Origin: Candidatus Omnitrophota bacterium
GTDB taxonomy: Bacteria; Omnitrophota; Gorgyraeia; Duberdicusellales; 4484-171
Direction: 5' to 3'
Assembly: GCA_024231025.1 (NCBI GenBank)
Contig: JAAEQW010000221.1
Span: 1-52,270, forward strand
Length of the DNA stretch: 52,270 bases
Of this stretch, positions 43,507 through 51,423 are shown one piece after another (position 1 is the stretch's first letter; each line of letters begins with the position of its first letter). The notes beneath the pieces are model-generated. The model was given only the letters and a program-made list of their open reading frames with translations, ran no database searches and had not been told where the DNA came from. A program made the position numbers and the translations under genes.

Positions 43507-44198
43507 TGAATTACTTAACTGACGGATTGTTAATGGCGTTAAAAATTATTGTTAGTTGCGATAAGCAATTTTTTGAAATTGTTTTTGTGTCTATTAAAGT
43601 GTCATTCATTTCAACACTCCTAGCAAGCAGCGTTGGTATTCCACTAGGAATATTCCTCGCCCAGAAAAAATTTCCTGGACGGGGAATTATTCTAACAATA
43701 ATAAATAGTTTAATGTCACTACCAACTGTGGCTGTTGGACTTATGCTTTATGCTTTTTTATCACGTCAAGGACCTCTGGGGCATTTCGGGCTTCTATACA
43801 CATTATCGGCTATGGTTATCGGTCAATTTATATTAATATTGCCAATAACTACCGGCCTAACTATCTCAGCAGTAAAAACTTTAGACAGGCGCGTGGCACA
43901 AACGATTATAGCTTTGGGTGCTAATTCAAGACAAAGATTTCGCATGTTTATCCATGAAGCACAACCGGGAATCTTAGCCGCAATTATTGCTGGATTTTCA
44001 AGAGTGTTCGCTGAAGTTGGAGTATCAATGATGTTAGGTGGAAATATTAAAGGATATACCCGCAACATCACTACAGCTATTGCTCTTGAAACAAGTAAAG
44101 GAGAATTCGCCTTAGGCATCGCACTAGGCATTGTTTTGTTAACTGTAGCTTTTGCGATAAATGTTTTTTTAACCACCTTACACAAACAAACGACATGA
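43506..44198 (+). CDS. tupB: Tungstate ABC transporter, permease TupB
   Basis: ABC permease of 230 aa with five to six hydrophobic segments and an EAA-type loop near ALGANSRQRFRMFIHEAQPG, which contacts the ATPase. LMSLPTVAVGLMLYAFLSRQ is typical of the TupB/ModB class. It starts 1 nt before the tupA stop ends and overlaps tupC by 4 nt, so the three genes form one unit. Confidence 0.9.
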   Translation: MNYLTDGLLMALKIIVSCDKQFFEIVFVSIKVSFISTLLASSVGIPLGIFLAQKKFPGRGIILTIINSLMSLPTVAVGLMLYAFLSRQGPLGHFGLLYTLSAMVIGQFILILPITTGLTISAVKTLDRRVAQTIIALGANSRQRFRMFIHEAQPGILAAIIAGFSRVFAEVGVSMMLGGNIKGYTRNITTAIALETSKGEFALGIALGIVLLTVAFAINVFLTTLHKQTT

Positions 44199-45202
44199 TT
44201 TACCAATTACAAAATATTAGAAAAACTGTAGGCAGTTTTTCTTTAAAAATCGAAAACTGTCAAATCAAAAAAGGCAAAATATACTCTGTAATCGGTGCAA
44301 ACGGTGGTGGAAAGTCAACCCTATTGAATACCTTATCGTTGATAGAGCCCCCATCGAAAGGCAAAGTGATATTTAGTGGTCAAAAAATAAATTACGCAAA
44401 CAAAAATGACTTACTTAATAAAAAAAGGAAAATCGGATATCTGCTACAAAACCCCTACCTCTTTAATATGTCTGTTTACGATAACGTAAGTTGCGGTTTA
44501 AAAATACGAGGTTTTAAACCGCAGGAAACAAAAGCAAAAGTTAATCGCATTTTAAAAGAATTTTCCCTAACCGATTTGGCCAGTCGCAAGCCCAGTCAAC
44601 TTTCCGGCGGAGAGGCGCAACGGGTTGCTCTTGCACGCACCCTTGTACTAGATAGCGATGTTTTTCTTCTTGATGAACCAACCGCCAATGTCGACAAAAA
44701 AAATATTCACAATGTAGAAAAAATCATCTTTCGATTAAACCAAGAGAAGAAATCAACTGTTATAATCACCACGCACTCACAATATCAAGCTTTTCGCATG
44801 TCGCGTGACATTATATCAATCGTAAATGGACAGATCAAAGATATTGCTTATGAAAATGTATTCTCGGGAACATTAAAAAAAGAAACAGATAAAATAAAAA
44901 CCTTAGCACTATCTGAGGGTATAGCATTGCGTTTAGGCAGTGGTGATACCGGGCCAGTAACTATAGCTGTTGATCCTAGCGACATTATTCTATCTAAAAG
45001 TGAACTTTCCTCTAGCGCACTTAACAGCTTTAGTGGTACAATAGTCCGCCTCGATCAGGCAAATGGGTCGTTGCGCGTATTTGTTGATATAGGAGTTGAG
45101 TTTTGCGCATTAATTACCCATCATTCTTTTTATAATATGAGTTTAAATATCGGTAAAAAAGTTTGGCTCACATTTAAGGCCAACTCGATAAAGGTGTTAT
45201 GA
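44195..45202 (+). CDS. tupC: Tungstate ABC transporter, ATPase TupC with C-terminal TOBE domain
   Basis: ABC ATPase of 335 aa. Walker A is GANGGGKSTLL, the signature is LSGGEAQRVALAR and Walker B is VFLLDEPTANVD. After about residue 235 comes a TOBE-like oxyanion-binding domain (IAVDPSDIILSKS, FSGTIVRLDQANG). The TOBE domain may give feedback when cytoplasmic tungstate is high. This contrasts with the ModE-like gene in the same locus, which lacks TOBE. It overlaps tupB by 4 nt and is followed 1 nt later by moeA. Confidence 0.92.
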   Translation: MIYQLQNIRKTVGSFSLKIENCQIKKGKIYSVIGANGGGKSTLLNTLSLIEPPSKGKVIFSGQKINYANKNDLLNKKRKIGYLLQNPYLFNMSVYDNVSCGLKIRGFKPQETKAKVNRILKEFSLTDLASRKPSQLSGGEAQRVALARTLVLDSDVFLLDEPTANVDKKNIHNVEKIIFRLNQEKKSTVIITTHSQYQAFRMSRDIISIVNGQIKDIAYENVFSGTLKKETDKIKTLALSEGIALRLGSGDTGPVTIAVDPSDIILSKSELSSSALNSFSGTIVRLDQANGSLRVFVDIGVEFCALITHHSFYNMSLNIGKKVWLTFKANSIKVL

Positions 45203-45203
45203 G

Positions 45204-46394
45204 ATGATTACGTGGAATAACGCACTAGAATTAATATTTAAAAATACAAAAACTTTGGGGATTCAAAAAACAAAAGTCACTGAATCAGTCGGTAAAATTC
45301 TGGCCGAGGATATCTATTCCTCGATAAATATGCCTCCATTTAATAAATCTGCCATGGATGGATATGCCCTTAGTGGTTCGAATGCAAAAAAACTAAAGTG
45401 CATTGGTACAATTCAAGCGGGTGATGTATTCACTAAAAAAGTTAGATCTAAAGAATGCGTTAAAATTATGACTGGAGCGTGTGTGCCCAGCGATATTGAT
45501 CGAATAGTGAAGGTTGAGGATACCCATCAACTGGAAAAAAATCAAATCACAATAAAACCGGTCAAAAAACTAGCTAATATTTGTTTCAAGGGCGAAGACA
45601 TAAAAAAAGGACAAAAAGTATTAAATAAGGGCACTAAAATATCAACCTCGCACATCAATCTGCTTGCGGCGGTAGGAAAAGCCTATATTTTTACGGTAAA
45701 AAAACCTAAAGTTGCAATCTTAAATACCGGAAACGAAATTGTATCTGCCGGTAAAAAACTTAAAAAAAATAAAATATACAACAGTAACGGCCCACAATTA
45801 GAATCACTCCTTAAAGACGATAATATCGACTATGTTTTTTTAGGAATTGCCAAAGATAAACCAAAACAATTAAGCAATTATATAAAAAAAGGCTTAGAGT
45901 GCGATATGCTTCTTATCACCGGTGGAGTTTCAATGGGGGATTACGATTTGGTTCCCGATGCACTAAAAAATCTTGGTGTAAAAAATATATTTCATAAAGT
46001 AAAAATAAAACCGGGCAAACCAGTGTTTTTTGGAATTAAAAGCAAAACTATTATATTCGGTATGCCTGGAAATCCTGTATCAATCTTTTTAAGTTATCAG
46101 CTGTTTATACGTTCCGCATTAAGAAAAATGATGGGGTATAAAAAATGCCAACCAAAATTTAATGCTGGCACTTTTACGCAGGATTTTGTGAAAAAAAGTA
46201 CCAGAAGGCAGTTCATTTCAGTGAAAATTTCTGAAATTCGCGGACGTATTTTTCTAACACCGGTAAAGGGCAATGGTTCAGCTGATATTTTCTCTCTATC
46301 TAAAACCGATGGTTTTATGGCAATTGAAGAAAAATTACACATAGTAAAAAAGAACTCTTTAAACAACTTCATAACATGGAAAAAAATACCATAG
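45204..46394 (+). CDS. moeA: Molybdopterin molybdotransferase MoeA
   Basis: A 396-aa enzyme that inserts molybdate or tungstate into adenylylated molybdopterin. Visible marks are MPPFNKSAMDGYAL, the IMTGACVPSDIDRIVKVED segment, ILNTGNEIV, ITGGVSMGDYDLVPDAL and KPGKPVFFG with GMPGNPVSIF. The length is normal. It starts 1 nt after tupC and overlaps moaA by 19 nt. Some organisms have MoeA copies devoted to tungsten; linkage to tupABC suggests that here. Confidence 0.93.
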   Translation: MITWNNALELIFKNTKTLGIQKTKVTESVGKILAEDIYSSINMPPFNKSAMDGYALSGSNAKKLKCIGTIQAGDVFTKKVRSKECVKIMTGACVPSDIDRIVKVEDTHQLEKNQITIKPVKKLANICFKGEDIKKGQKVLNKGTKISTSHINLLAAVGKAYIFTVKKPKVAILNTGNEIVSAGKKLKKNKIYNSNGPQLESLLKDDNIDYVFLGIAKDKPKQLSNYIKKGLECDMLLITGGVSMGDYDLVPDALKNLGVKNIFHKVKIKPGKPVFFGIKSKTIIFGMPGNPVSIFLSYQLFIRSALRKMMGYKKCQPKFNAGTFTQDFVKKSTRRQFISVKISEIRGRIFLTPVKGNGSADIFSLSKTDGFMAIEEKLHIVKKNSLNNFITWKKIP

Positions 46395-47341
46395 ATTATC
46401 TCCGTCTCTCAATTACTGATTGGTGCAATCTAAACTGCATCTACTGTACCCCTTTAGAAAAAAAACAATTCTTAAGCCACGCCGATGTTCTGCGCTATGA
46501 AGAGACTGTGCGACTAACCAAACTGTTCACCCAAGCGGGAATACGCAAGGTAAGAATTACTGGAGGAGAGCCTCTAATTAAAAAAGGAATCATCCAACTT
46601 ATCACAATGCTAAAGCAAATACCCGCACTCCAAGAAATCTCCATGACTACCAACGGCGTACTACTCAAGCAGTACGCCGATCAACTGAAACAAGCTGGTC
46701 TCAGCCGAATAAATATAAGCTTAGATACATTAAAGCCGGATCGATTTTTAAAAATTACCGGCAAAAATTGCTTTCACCAAGTTTGGAAGGGTATCGAAGC
46801 TTCCTTAAAAGCTGGGCTTAACCCTATAAAGCTAAACGTTATCCCCATGAAAGGTGTTAACGATGATGAAATAATCGATTTCGCCAAACTGAGCCTAAAA
46901 TACCCTCTTATAATACGTTTCATTGAGTTCTTTCACACCAATCAGCGTTCAGAAAAATATCTAAACCTTTTAATTCCTAGTGAAAAAGTAAAAAATATCA
47001 TCACAGAAAAATGCGGTACGCTTCACCCTGTTAAAAAAATTAAAGGTTATGGACCAGCTGATTACTACACTTTAGATAATGCAAAGGGCAAGCTAGGGTT
47101 TATTAGCGGATCAACCACCAGTTTCTGTGACAGCTGCAACAGACTTCGCGTTGATTGCGCAGGAAAAGTATCGCCGTGTTTGTTTTCTGGACCCATATTT
47201 GACATCCGCCCACTATTGCGTAGTAATACTAGCGATGAAGCAATAGTTGAAGAAATAAAAAGGAATGTAACGCAAAAATCTTTTTACACAAAACATTCGA
47301 CAAATTGTCGAGCGATCGAAATGAGCAGCCTCGGTGGCTAA
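46376..47341 (+). CDS. moaA: GTP 3',8-cyclase MoaA (radical SAM)
   Basis: Radical SAM enzyme of 321 aa that starts molybdopterin synthesis from GTP. The first [4Fe-4S] cluster is bound by the CX3CX2C motif in DWCNLNCIYC and the second by SFCDSCNRLR with a later Cys in VSPCLF. RVKITGGEP-like KVRITGGEPLIKKG is present. The C-terminal Gly-Gly (SSLGG), needed for catalysis in MoaA, is intact. It overlaps moeA by 19 nt. Confidence 0.94.
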   Translation: MEKNTIDYLRLSITDWCNLNCIYCTPLEKKQFLSHADVLRYEETVRLTKLFTQAGIRKVRITGGEPLIKKGIIQLITMLKQIPALQEISMTTNGVLLKQYADQLKQAGLSRINISLDTLKPDRFLKITGKNCFHQVWKGIEASLKAGLNPIKLNVIPMKGVNDDEIIDFAKLSLKYPLIIRFIEFFHTNQRSEKYLNLLIPSEKVKNIITEKCGTLHPVKKIKGYGPADYYTLDNAKGKLGFISGSTTSFCDSCNRLRVDCAGKVSPCLFSGPIFDIRPLLRSNTSDEAIVEEIKRNVTQKSFYTKHSTNCRAIEMSSLGG

Positions 47342-47499
47342 TATGAGAAAATCCCAAATAACAAATCTCAAATCCCAAGCAATATTCAAATACAAATTAC
47401 CAAATAACCAAACCGTTTGGTAATTGGATTTTTGACTATTGGAGCTTGTTTGTAATTTGGTACTTGGAGCTTGGAAATTAAAACTAAAGGAGAATTGAA
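47342..47499. repeat. AT-rich palindrome between moaA and moaC
   Basis: A left arm CAAATTACCAAATAACCAAA and right arm GTTTGGTAATTGG, with outer CCCAAG and CTTGG pieces, make an imperfect palindrome. It has the same word set as 24064-24273 (CTTGGAAATT, TTGTAATTTG). It ends at the AAAGGAG ribosome binding site of moaC. Nothing else is recognised in the gap. Confidence 0.7.
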
Positions 47500-47937
47500 A
47501 TGAGCATGATTGACGTTGGTAATAAAGAAAAAACTGTACGCGTTGCTAAAGCAACTGCCTTTGTAAAGCTTAACAGCGAACTGATTGAAAAAATATCTAA
47601 CAATCAGATGCCAAAAGGTAATGTGTTGGAAATGGCCCGAACCGCTGGTATCCTTGCAGCAAAAAATGTTCCTAGTCTTATACCACTTTGCCATAATATC
47701 GAACTAAGCCAAGTAATAGTTGATTTCAAAATTGAGAGTGACGGCATAAGGATTGAGGCAACCAGCAAAGCAACAGCAAGAACCGGAGTTGAGATGGAAG
47801 CAATAACCGCATGTTCTTTGGCTGCAATCACAATATATGATATGTCTAAAATGTTTCAAAAAGATATTCAAATAACTGATATTGAGTTGTTAGAAAAACG
47901 AGGAGGAAAAAGTGGGGACTACGAAAAAACAAGGTAA
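47500..47937 (+). CDS. moaC: Cyclic pyranopterin monophosphate synthase MoaC
   Basis: A 145-aa enzyme that turns the MoaA product into cyclic pyranopterin monophosphate. It has the catalytic LIPLCHNIELSQ (the usual form is LCHPL) and GVEMEAITACSLAAITIYDM with the active-site Lys nearby. The length is slightly short at both ends but complete. The start has AAAGGAG 7 nt upstream. It overlaps the MOSC gene by 26 nt. Confidence 0.93.
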   Translation: MSMIDVGNKEKTVRVAKATAFVKLNSELIEKISNNQMPKGNVLEMARTAGILAAKNVPSLIPLCHNIELSQVIVDFKIESDGIRIEATSKATARTGVEMEAITACSLAAITIYDMSKMFQKDIQITDIELLEKRGGKSGDYEKTR

Positions 47938-48382
47938 GGTATTCTCAATTAATGTAAGTAAAAAAAAGGGTACACCGAAAACTCCGGTAAAAAAAGCTAG
48001 ATTAATCGAGAATTTTGGCATAGAAGGCGATGCGCACGGTGAAGCAGGAATCCGCCAGGTAAGCTTGCTTGCATTGGAAAGCATTGAGAAGCAACTCGCT
48101 TGCCCCAAAGTGCAGCAAAAAGGAATATCTTTAAAACCGGGCGATTTCGCGGAAAATGTCACCACTCAAGGATTAGCGCTAGTAGATTTGTTAATTGGCA
48201 CTAAGCTAAAAATTGGCGCTGAAGTAATTTTAGAAATATCTAAAATTGGCAAAGAGTGCCACAAATACTGCGCGATTTACTATAAAACCGGAGATTGCAT
48301 TATGCCTCGTGAAGGCATCTTTGCTAAAGTAATTAAAGCTGGTACAATAGCTGTTAGCGATTCAATCGAAATAATACAATGA
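47912..48382 (+). CDS. MOSC domain protein
   Basis: A 156-aa MOSC (Moco sulfurase C-terminal) domain protein. It carries the family signatures IEGDAHGEAG, ALESIEKQL, PGDFAENVTTQGL and the cysteine-bearing CHKYCAIYYKTGDCIMPREG. Stand-alone MOSC proteins are thought to bind or sulfurate molybdenum cofactor. GTG 47912 is the start, with AGGAGG 5 nt upstream inside moaC. The moaC-MOSC-mogA order is common and supports a cofactor role. Confidence 0.9.
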   Translation: MGTTKKQGKVFSINVSKKKGTPKTPVKKARLIENFGIEGDAHGEAGIRQVSLLALESIEKQLACPKVQQKGISLKPGDFAENVTTQGLALVDLLIGTKLKIGAEVILEISKIGKECHKYCAIYYKTGDCIMPREGIFAKVIKAGTIAVSDSIEIIQ

Positions 48383-48849
48383 TAAAAACACTTATCCTAA
48401 CCATTAGCGACACTCGCACAAAAGATAACGACACCAGCGCTAAAATCATCAAAAATACCCTTACGGATGATATATTCACTGTTTGCGGATATGAAATCGT
48501 AAAAGACGAAAAAGATCAAATTAAAAATAAACTAATTCATTATTCTGACAACGAAATGGCTGATTTAATTTTAACAACCGGTGGAACCGGACTGGGACCA
48601 CGCGACATTACCCCAGAAGCCACAAGCGAAATATTAGACAAATCAGCCCCCGGAATATCTAATTTTATACGCTCGCAAGGCTTCAAAACAACAAATCGCG
48701 CAATCCTTTCACGGGCTGTAGCGGGAACAAGAAAAAAAACTTTAATCATAAATTTACCAGGAAGCACTAAGGGGGCAGAGCAATCTCTAAAAATTATTTT
48801 GGAAATTATCCCTCATGCAATCGATATGCTAAAAGGATGTGGACATTGA
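48379..48849 (+). CDS. mogA: Molybdopterin adenylyltransferase MogA/MoaB
   Basis: A 156-aa protein that adenylylates molybdopterin before MoeA inserts the metal. It shows ILTISDTRTKDNDTSA, the nucleotide motif LILTTGGTGLGPRDITPEA and LPGSTKGAEQSL. The length fits the MoaB/MogA group. It overlaps the MOSC gene by 4 nt and the nuclease gene by 13 nt. moaD, moaE and moeB are not in the window. Confidence 0.92.
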   Translation: MIKTLILTISDTRTKDNDTSAKIIKNTLTDDIFTVCGYEIVKDEKDQIKNKLIHYSDNEMADLILTTGGTGLGPRDITPEATSEILDKSAPGISNFIRSQGFKTTNRAILSRAVAGTRKKTLIINLPGSTKGAEQSLKIILEIIPHAIDMLKGCGH

Positions 48850-49616
48850 CACACATAAAAAATAAATTATTTTTTCTTCTAATTTTTCTTACGGCCTGCA
48901 CATCTGCTCAAGACTACTCAAGCGTCACTGTAACTAAAGTTATTGACGGAGATACAATTATCCTATCAAATGGGCAAAAAGTGCGTTATATCGGCATTGA
49001 CACCCCCGAAACGCGCATAAAGCAAGGTAATCGGTTTATTTATTCTCCACAACCATTTGCTCTAGAAGCAACCGAACGTAACCGCCAACTCGTAAAAGGC
49101 AAAGGCATCGAATTAGAGTTTGATATAGAACGTGTTGACAAGTATAACAGAACATTAGCATACTGCTTCGTTGATGGAGTACATATCAATGCTAAATTAG
49201 TCGAAGAGGGCTACGCTGTAACCTACACGATCCCGCCTAATGTCAGATATACCGATGAGTTAATGCGTTTACAAAAAGATGCCCGAGAAAATAAGCGAGG
49301 AATGTGGGGTGCATACAGCGACATTACTGCAGCAGAGGCAGAAAACTACACAAATCAAATACGCAGAGTTAAAGGGCGAGTGCTGAATGCTTATAATTCC
49401 GGAAAGGTAATTTTTTTAAATTTTGGCAATGATTACAAAACTGACTTTACTGTAGTTATTTTTAAAAATTCATTTGATCAATTTTACAATAAAGGAATTG
49501 ACCCAGTAAATTTTTATAATGGAAAAATAATTGGCGTAAGTGGCAAAATTCGCCAATATAACGGTCCGGAAATTATTGTTAGCACACCAAGTGAAATAGA
49601 AATCCTTTCGAATTGA
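48837..49616 (+). CDS. Lipoprotein nuclease of the thermonuclease (SNase) family
   Basis: A 259-aa envelope nuclease. A lipoprotein signal (FFLLIFLTAC) anchors it. The SNase domain (about 30-155) has VTKVIDGDTI, VRYIGIDTPETR and DKYNRTLAYCF, which supply the acidic metal ligands and catalytic arginines. The last 90 residues look like an OB-fold nucleic-acid domain (VKGRVLNAYNSGKVIFLNF). ATG 48837 is listed; TTG 48846 has a better-spaced AAAGGA and may be the real start. It may degrade external DNA for nutrients. Confidence 0.85.
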   Translation: MWTLTHIKNKLFFLLIFLTACTSAQDYSSVTVTKVIDGDTIILSNGQKVRYIGIDTPETRIKQGNRFIYSPQPFALEATERNRQLVKGKGIELEFDIERVDKYNRTLAYCFVDGVHINAKLVEEGYAVTYTIPPNVRYTDELMRLQKDARENKRGMWGAYSDITAAEAENYTNQIRRVKGRVLNAYNSGKVIFLNFGNDYKTDFTVVIFKNSFDQFYNKGIDPVNFYNGKIIGVSGKIRQYNGPEIIVSTPSEIEILSN

Positions 49617-49859
49617 AATACATACTATTTTTAATTAGTATAACGAAAAACTGAGAGCGCAAAGCGTAAAACCATAGCGTAAAAGTCAAAATTTTTCGGA
49701 AGAGCTTTAAGTTTTGAATTATGGTTTTTCGCTTTTAGTTTTTCATTTTTAACTGATTTCTTATGGCTTACGACTAAATATAGTTCTCATTTTTAAAAAC
49801 ATATTGTAAATACGTGCAAATAATATAAAATAATACATAAGGATTCTGAAACTATAAAT
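49617..49859. repeat. Inverted repeat and AT-rich stem, upstream of unknown envelope genes
   Basis: A short stem ATACTA-N8-TAGTAT (49622-49641) follows the nuclease stop and may act as a weak terminator. Then GAAAAACTGAGAGCGCAAAG...AACCATA is mirrored by TTATGGTTTTTCGCTTTTAG and TTTTTC, an imperfect palindrome of a third style. No clear promoter or ribosome binding site precedes ATG 49860. Confidence 0.6.
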
Positions 49860-50765
49860 ATGAACAGGATAACAAGTTTTCTTTTAACAGTTTTCTTAGT
49901 TAGCGCACTGTGGGTGGCTTACTATTTTATTTCAAGCGACCTGCAGAAGTCTAGCGGTCCATTTGACACTCACCTGCAAATGTCAAAAAGCAGGCTGCAA
50001 TCTATTGAGCAAACACTCAACGATCTTTCTACGGATAATCAAAGTAAGGTTTCATCCAATAGCCTTCGCGATTTCACGCAACCACAAACACAAAACGAAT
50101 CAGATGCCATCATAATGAGAGCGCAAAAACAACACAATCAACTAAAAGAAGAAATTACCTACCTACGCAACCGCCTCAATGAGCAAGAAATTACACAAAG
50201 AAGACTGCGCCTACAGCTGGAAGAAAAAACACAAGAATTGATTAACGCAAAAAAATCTCTTTTAAACAGTTATGAGATTGAAAATTTAGCCTTAACCAAT
50301 CAAGACCTGCAGCAAAAATTAAATAAGCTAACAAAAGAATTAAATTCTCAAAAAACTACACCAAAAATCAATGAAAACACAGACCAACTCCTTGAGACAA
50401 TCGCCGTTCAAGAAGAAAAAATTACTGAAATTAACCGAATGTGTGAAAAGTTAAAAACGCAACTAATCACAATGGCTGGAATTATGGCAAGGCGAGATAA
50501 TGAGGTTATCACAAAAGAAAATGAAATATTAAGTTTAAAATCGCAAATTAATGGCATGTCCATAAAACTCTCTGATTTCAAGGAGTCCTTACTTGAATCC
50601 GAAAAAAACCAAAAACTTATTGCGCAAAAATTAAAAACAATGAAAAATATCAATAACACCTTCGGAAAACATTTAACGCAGGCCGTTGATTGCATTGAAG
50701 ACTCACCTGCTGAACCTAAAACATCTGACTTTAAAAAGAGTCTTAACGTAAAGGAGCTCAAATGA
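49860..50765 (+). CDS. Membrane-anchored coiled-coil protein, unknown function
   Basis: A 301-aa protein with one N-terminal membrane helix (FLLTVFLVSALWVAYYF). A long charged coiled coil (about 85-275: LKEEITYLRNRLNEQE, LRLQLEEKTQELINAK and similar heptads) then presumably lies in the periplasm. The C-terminus is polar with one Cys (AVDCIEDS). It overlaps the next gene by 4 nt, so the two probably act together. No family can be named; coiled-coil envelope proteins often have structural or scaffold roles. Confidence 0.65.
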   Translation: MNRITSFLLTVFLVSALWVAYYFISSDLQKSSGPFDTHLQMSKSRLQSIEQTLNDLSTDNQSKVSSNSLRDFTQPQTQNESDAIIMRAQKQHNQLKEEITYLRNRLNEQEITQRRLRLQLEEKTQELINAKKSLLNSYEIENLALTNQDLQQKLNKLTKELNSQKTTPKINENTDQLLETIAVQEEKITEINRMCEKLKTQLITMAGIMARRDNEVITKENEILSLKSQINGMSIKLSDFKESLLESEKNQKLIAQKLKTMKNINNTFGKHLTQAVDCIEDSPAEPKTSDFKKSLNVKELK

Positions 50766-51373
50766 GAAAAATTATATTATTAGCAGTATTGGCATTTTCC
50801 TTCACTTGTTTAGCCCAGGATCCTTCGATAACCATTATTGAAAAACATTCCACCGACAGTGACGTATCGAAGATCGATTTCGAAACCGACTTAACCCCCG
50901 AAGAAATATCAAACACTTACGGCTTTAGCACAACAAAAAAAAGTTTCTACAAAACTGACAAAGATTTTTTTTCAATCATCGACAAAAAAGGTAACAACTA
51001 TTATTATCGCCTGGTTGCCTTCGACGATAAGAGCGACTCATCACAAGCCAAAGATACCCTTCTAGCGTTGGGTTTTGAATTTTATCCATCTTCTAAAATA
51101 GTGAGCATCGTCAATGGAGAAAATGAGACTGGCTCATACATTGTAGTCAGCCAGGAAACTACTGATTCATTAAACAATGTCGACAACTATTATCAAAACA
51201 TTTTTTCATCTTCGGGTTGGACTACAACCAAACCAACTCAAAAACAAAAATCTCAAAATCTTATTGGCACATGTTATGCAAATTTTTCTAAAAATAGTCA
51301 GAGCATTGCCATGTTTATTGATGAAACAAATGCTATACGCAGTATCATATTCTTAGTAACCGAAACAGAATAA
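50762..51373 (+). CDS. Exported protein of unknown function
   Basis: A 203-aa protein with a signal peptide (MRKIILLAVLAFSFTCLA, cleavage before QDPSI). The mature part is a mix of strands and helices with an ISNTYGFSTTKKSFYKT region and no recognised motif. The single mature cysteine is in IGTCYANF. It overlaps the coiled-coil gene (ATGA) and has AAGGAG about 5 nt before the ATG. No family recognised; an envelope function with its partner is inferred from the overlap. Confidence 0.65.
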   Translation: MRKIILLAVLAFSFTCLAQDPSITIIEKHSTDSDVSKIDFETDLTPEEISNTYGFSTTKKSFYKTDKDFFSIIDKKGNNYYYRLVAFDDKSDSSQAKDTLLALGFEFYPSSKIVSIVNGENETGSYIVVSQETTDSLNNVDNYYQNIFSSSGWTTTKPTQKQKSQNLIGTCYANFSKNSQSIAMFIDETNAIRSIIFLVTETE

Positions 51374-51388
51374 TTAAAACTTTCTCTT

Positions 51389-51420
51389 AAAAATCCTGAT
51401 TTTTAGGGTATAATTATAGG
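51389..51420 (+). promoter_or_regulatory. glyS promoter region with short AT-rich hairpin
   Basis: TATAAT at 51409-51414 with a weak -35. Transcription would begin near 51421, only about 3 nt before the glyS ATG, and no Shine-Dalgarno is present. A stem AAAAATC-CT-GATTTTT just upstream may end the previous transcript. Confidence 0.5.
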
Positions 51421-51423
51421 GTT

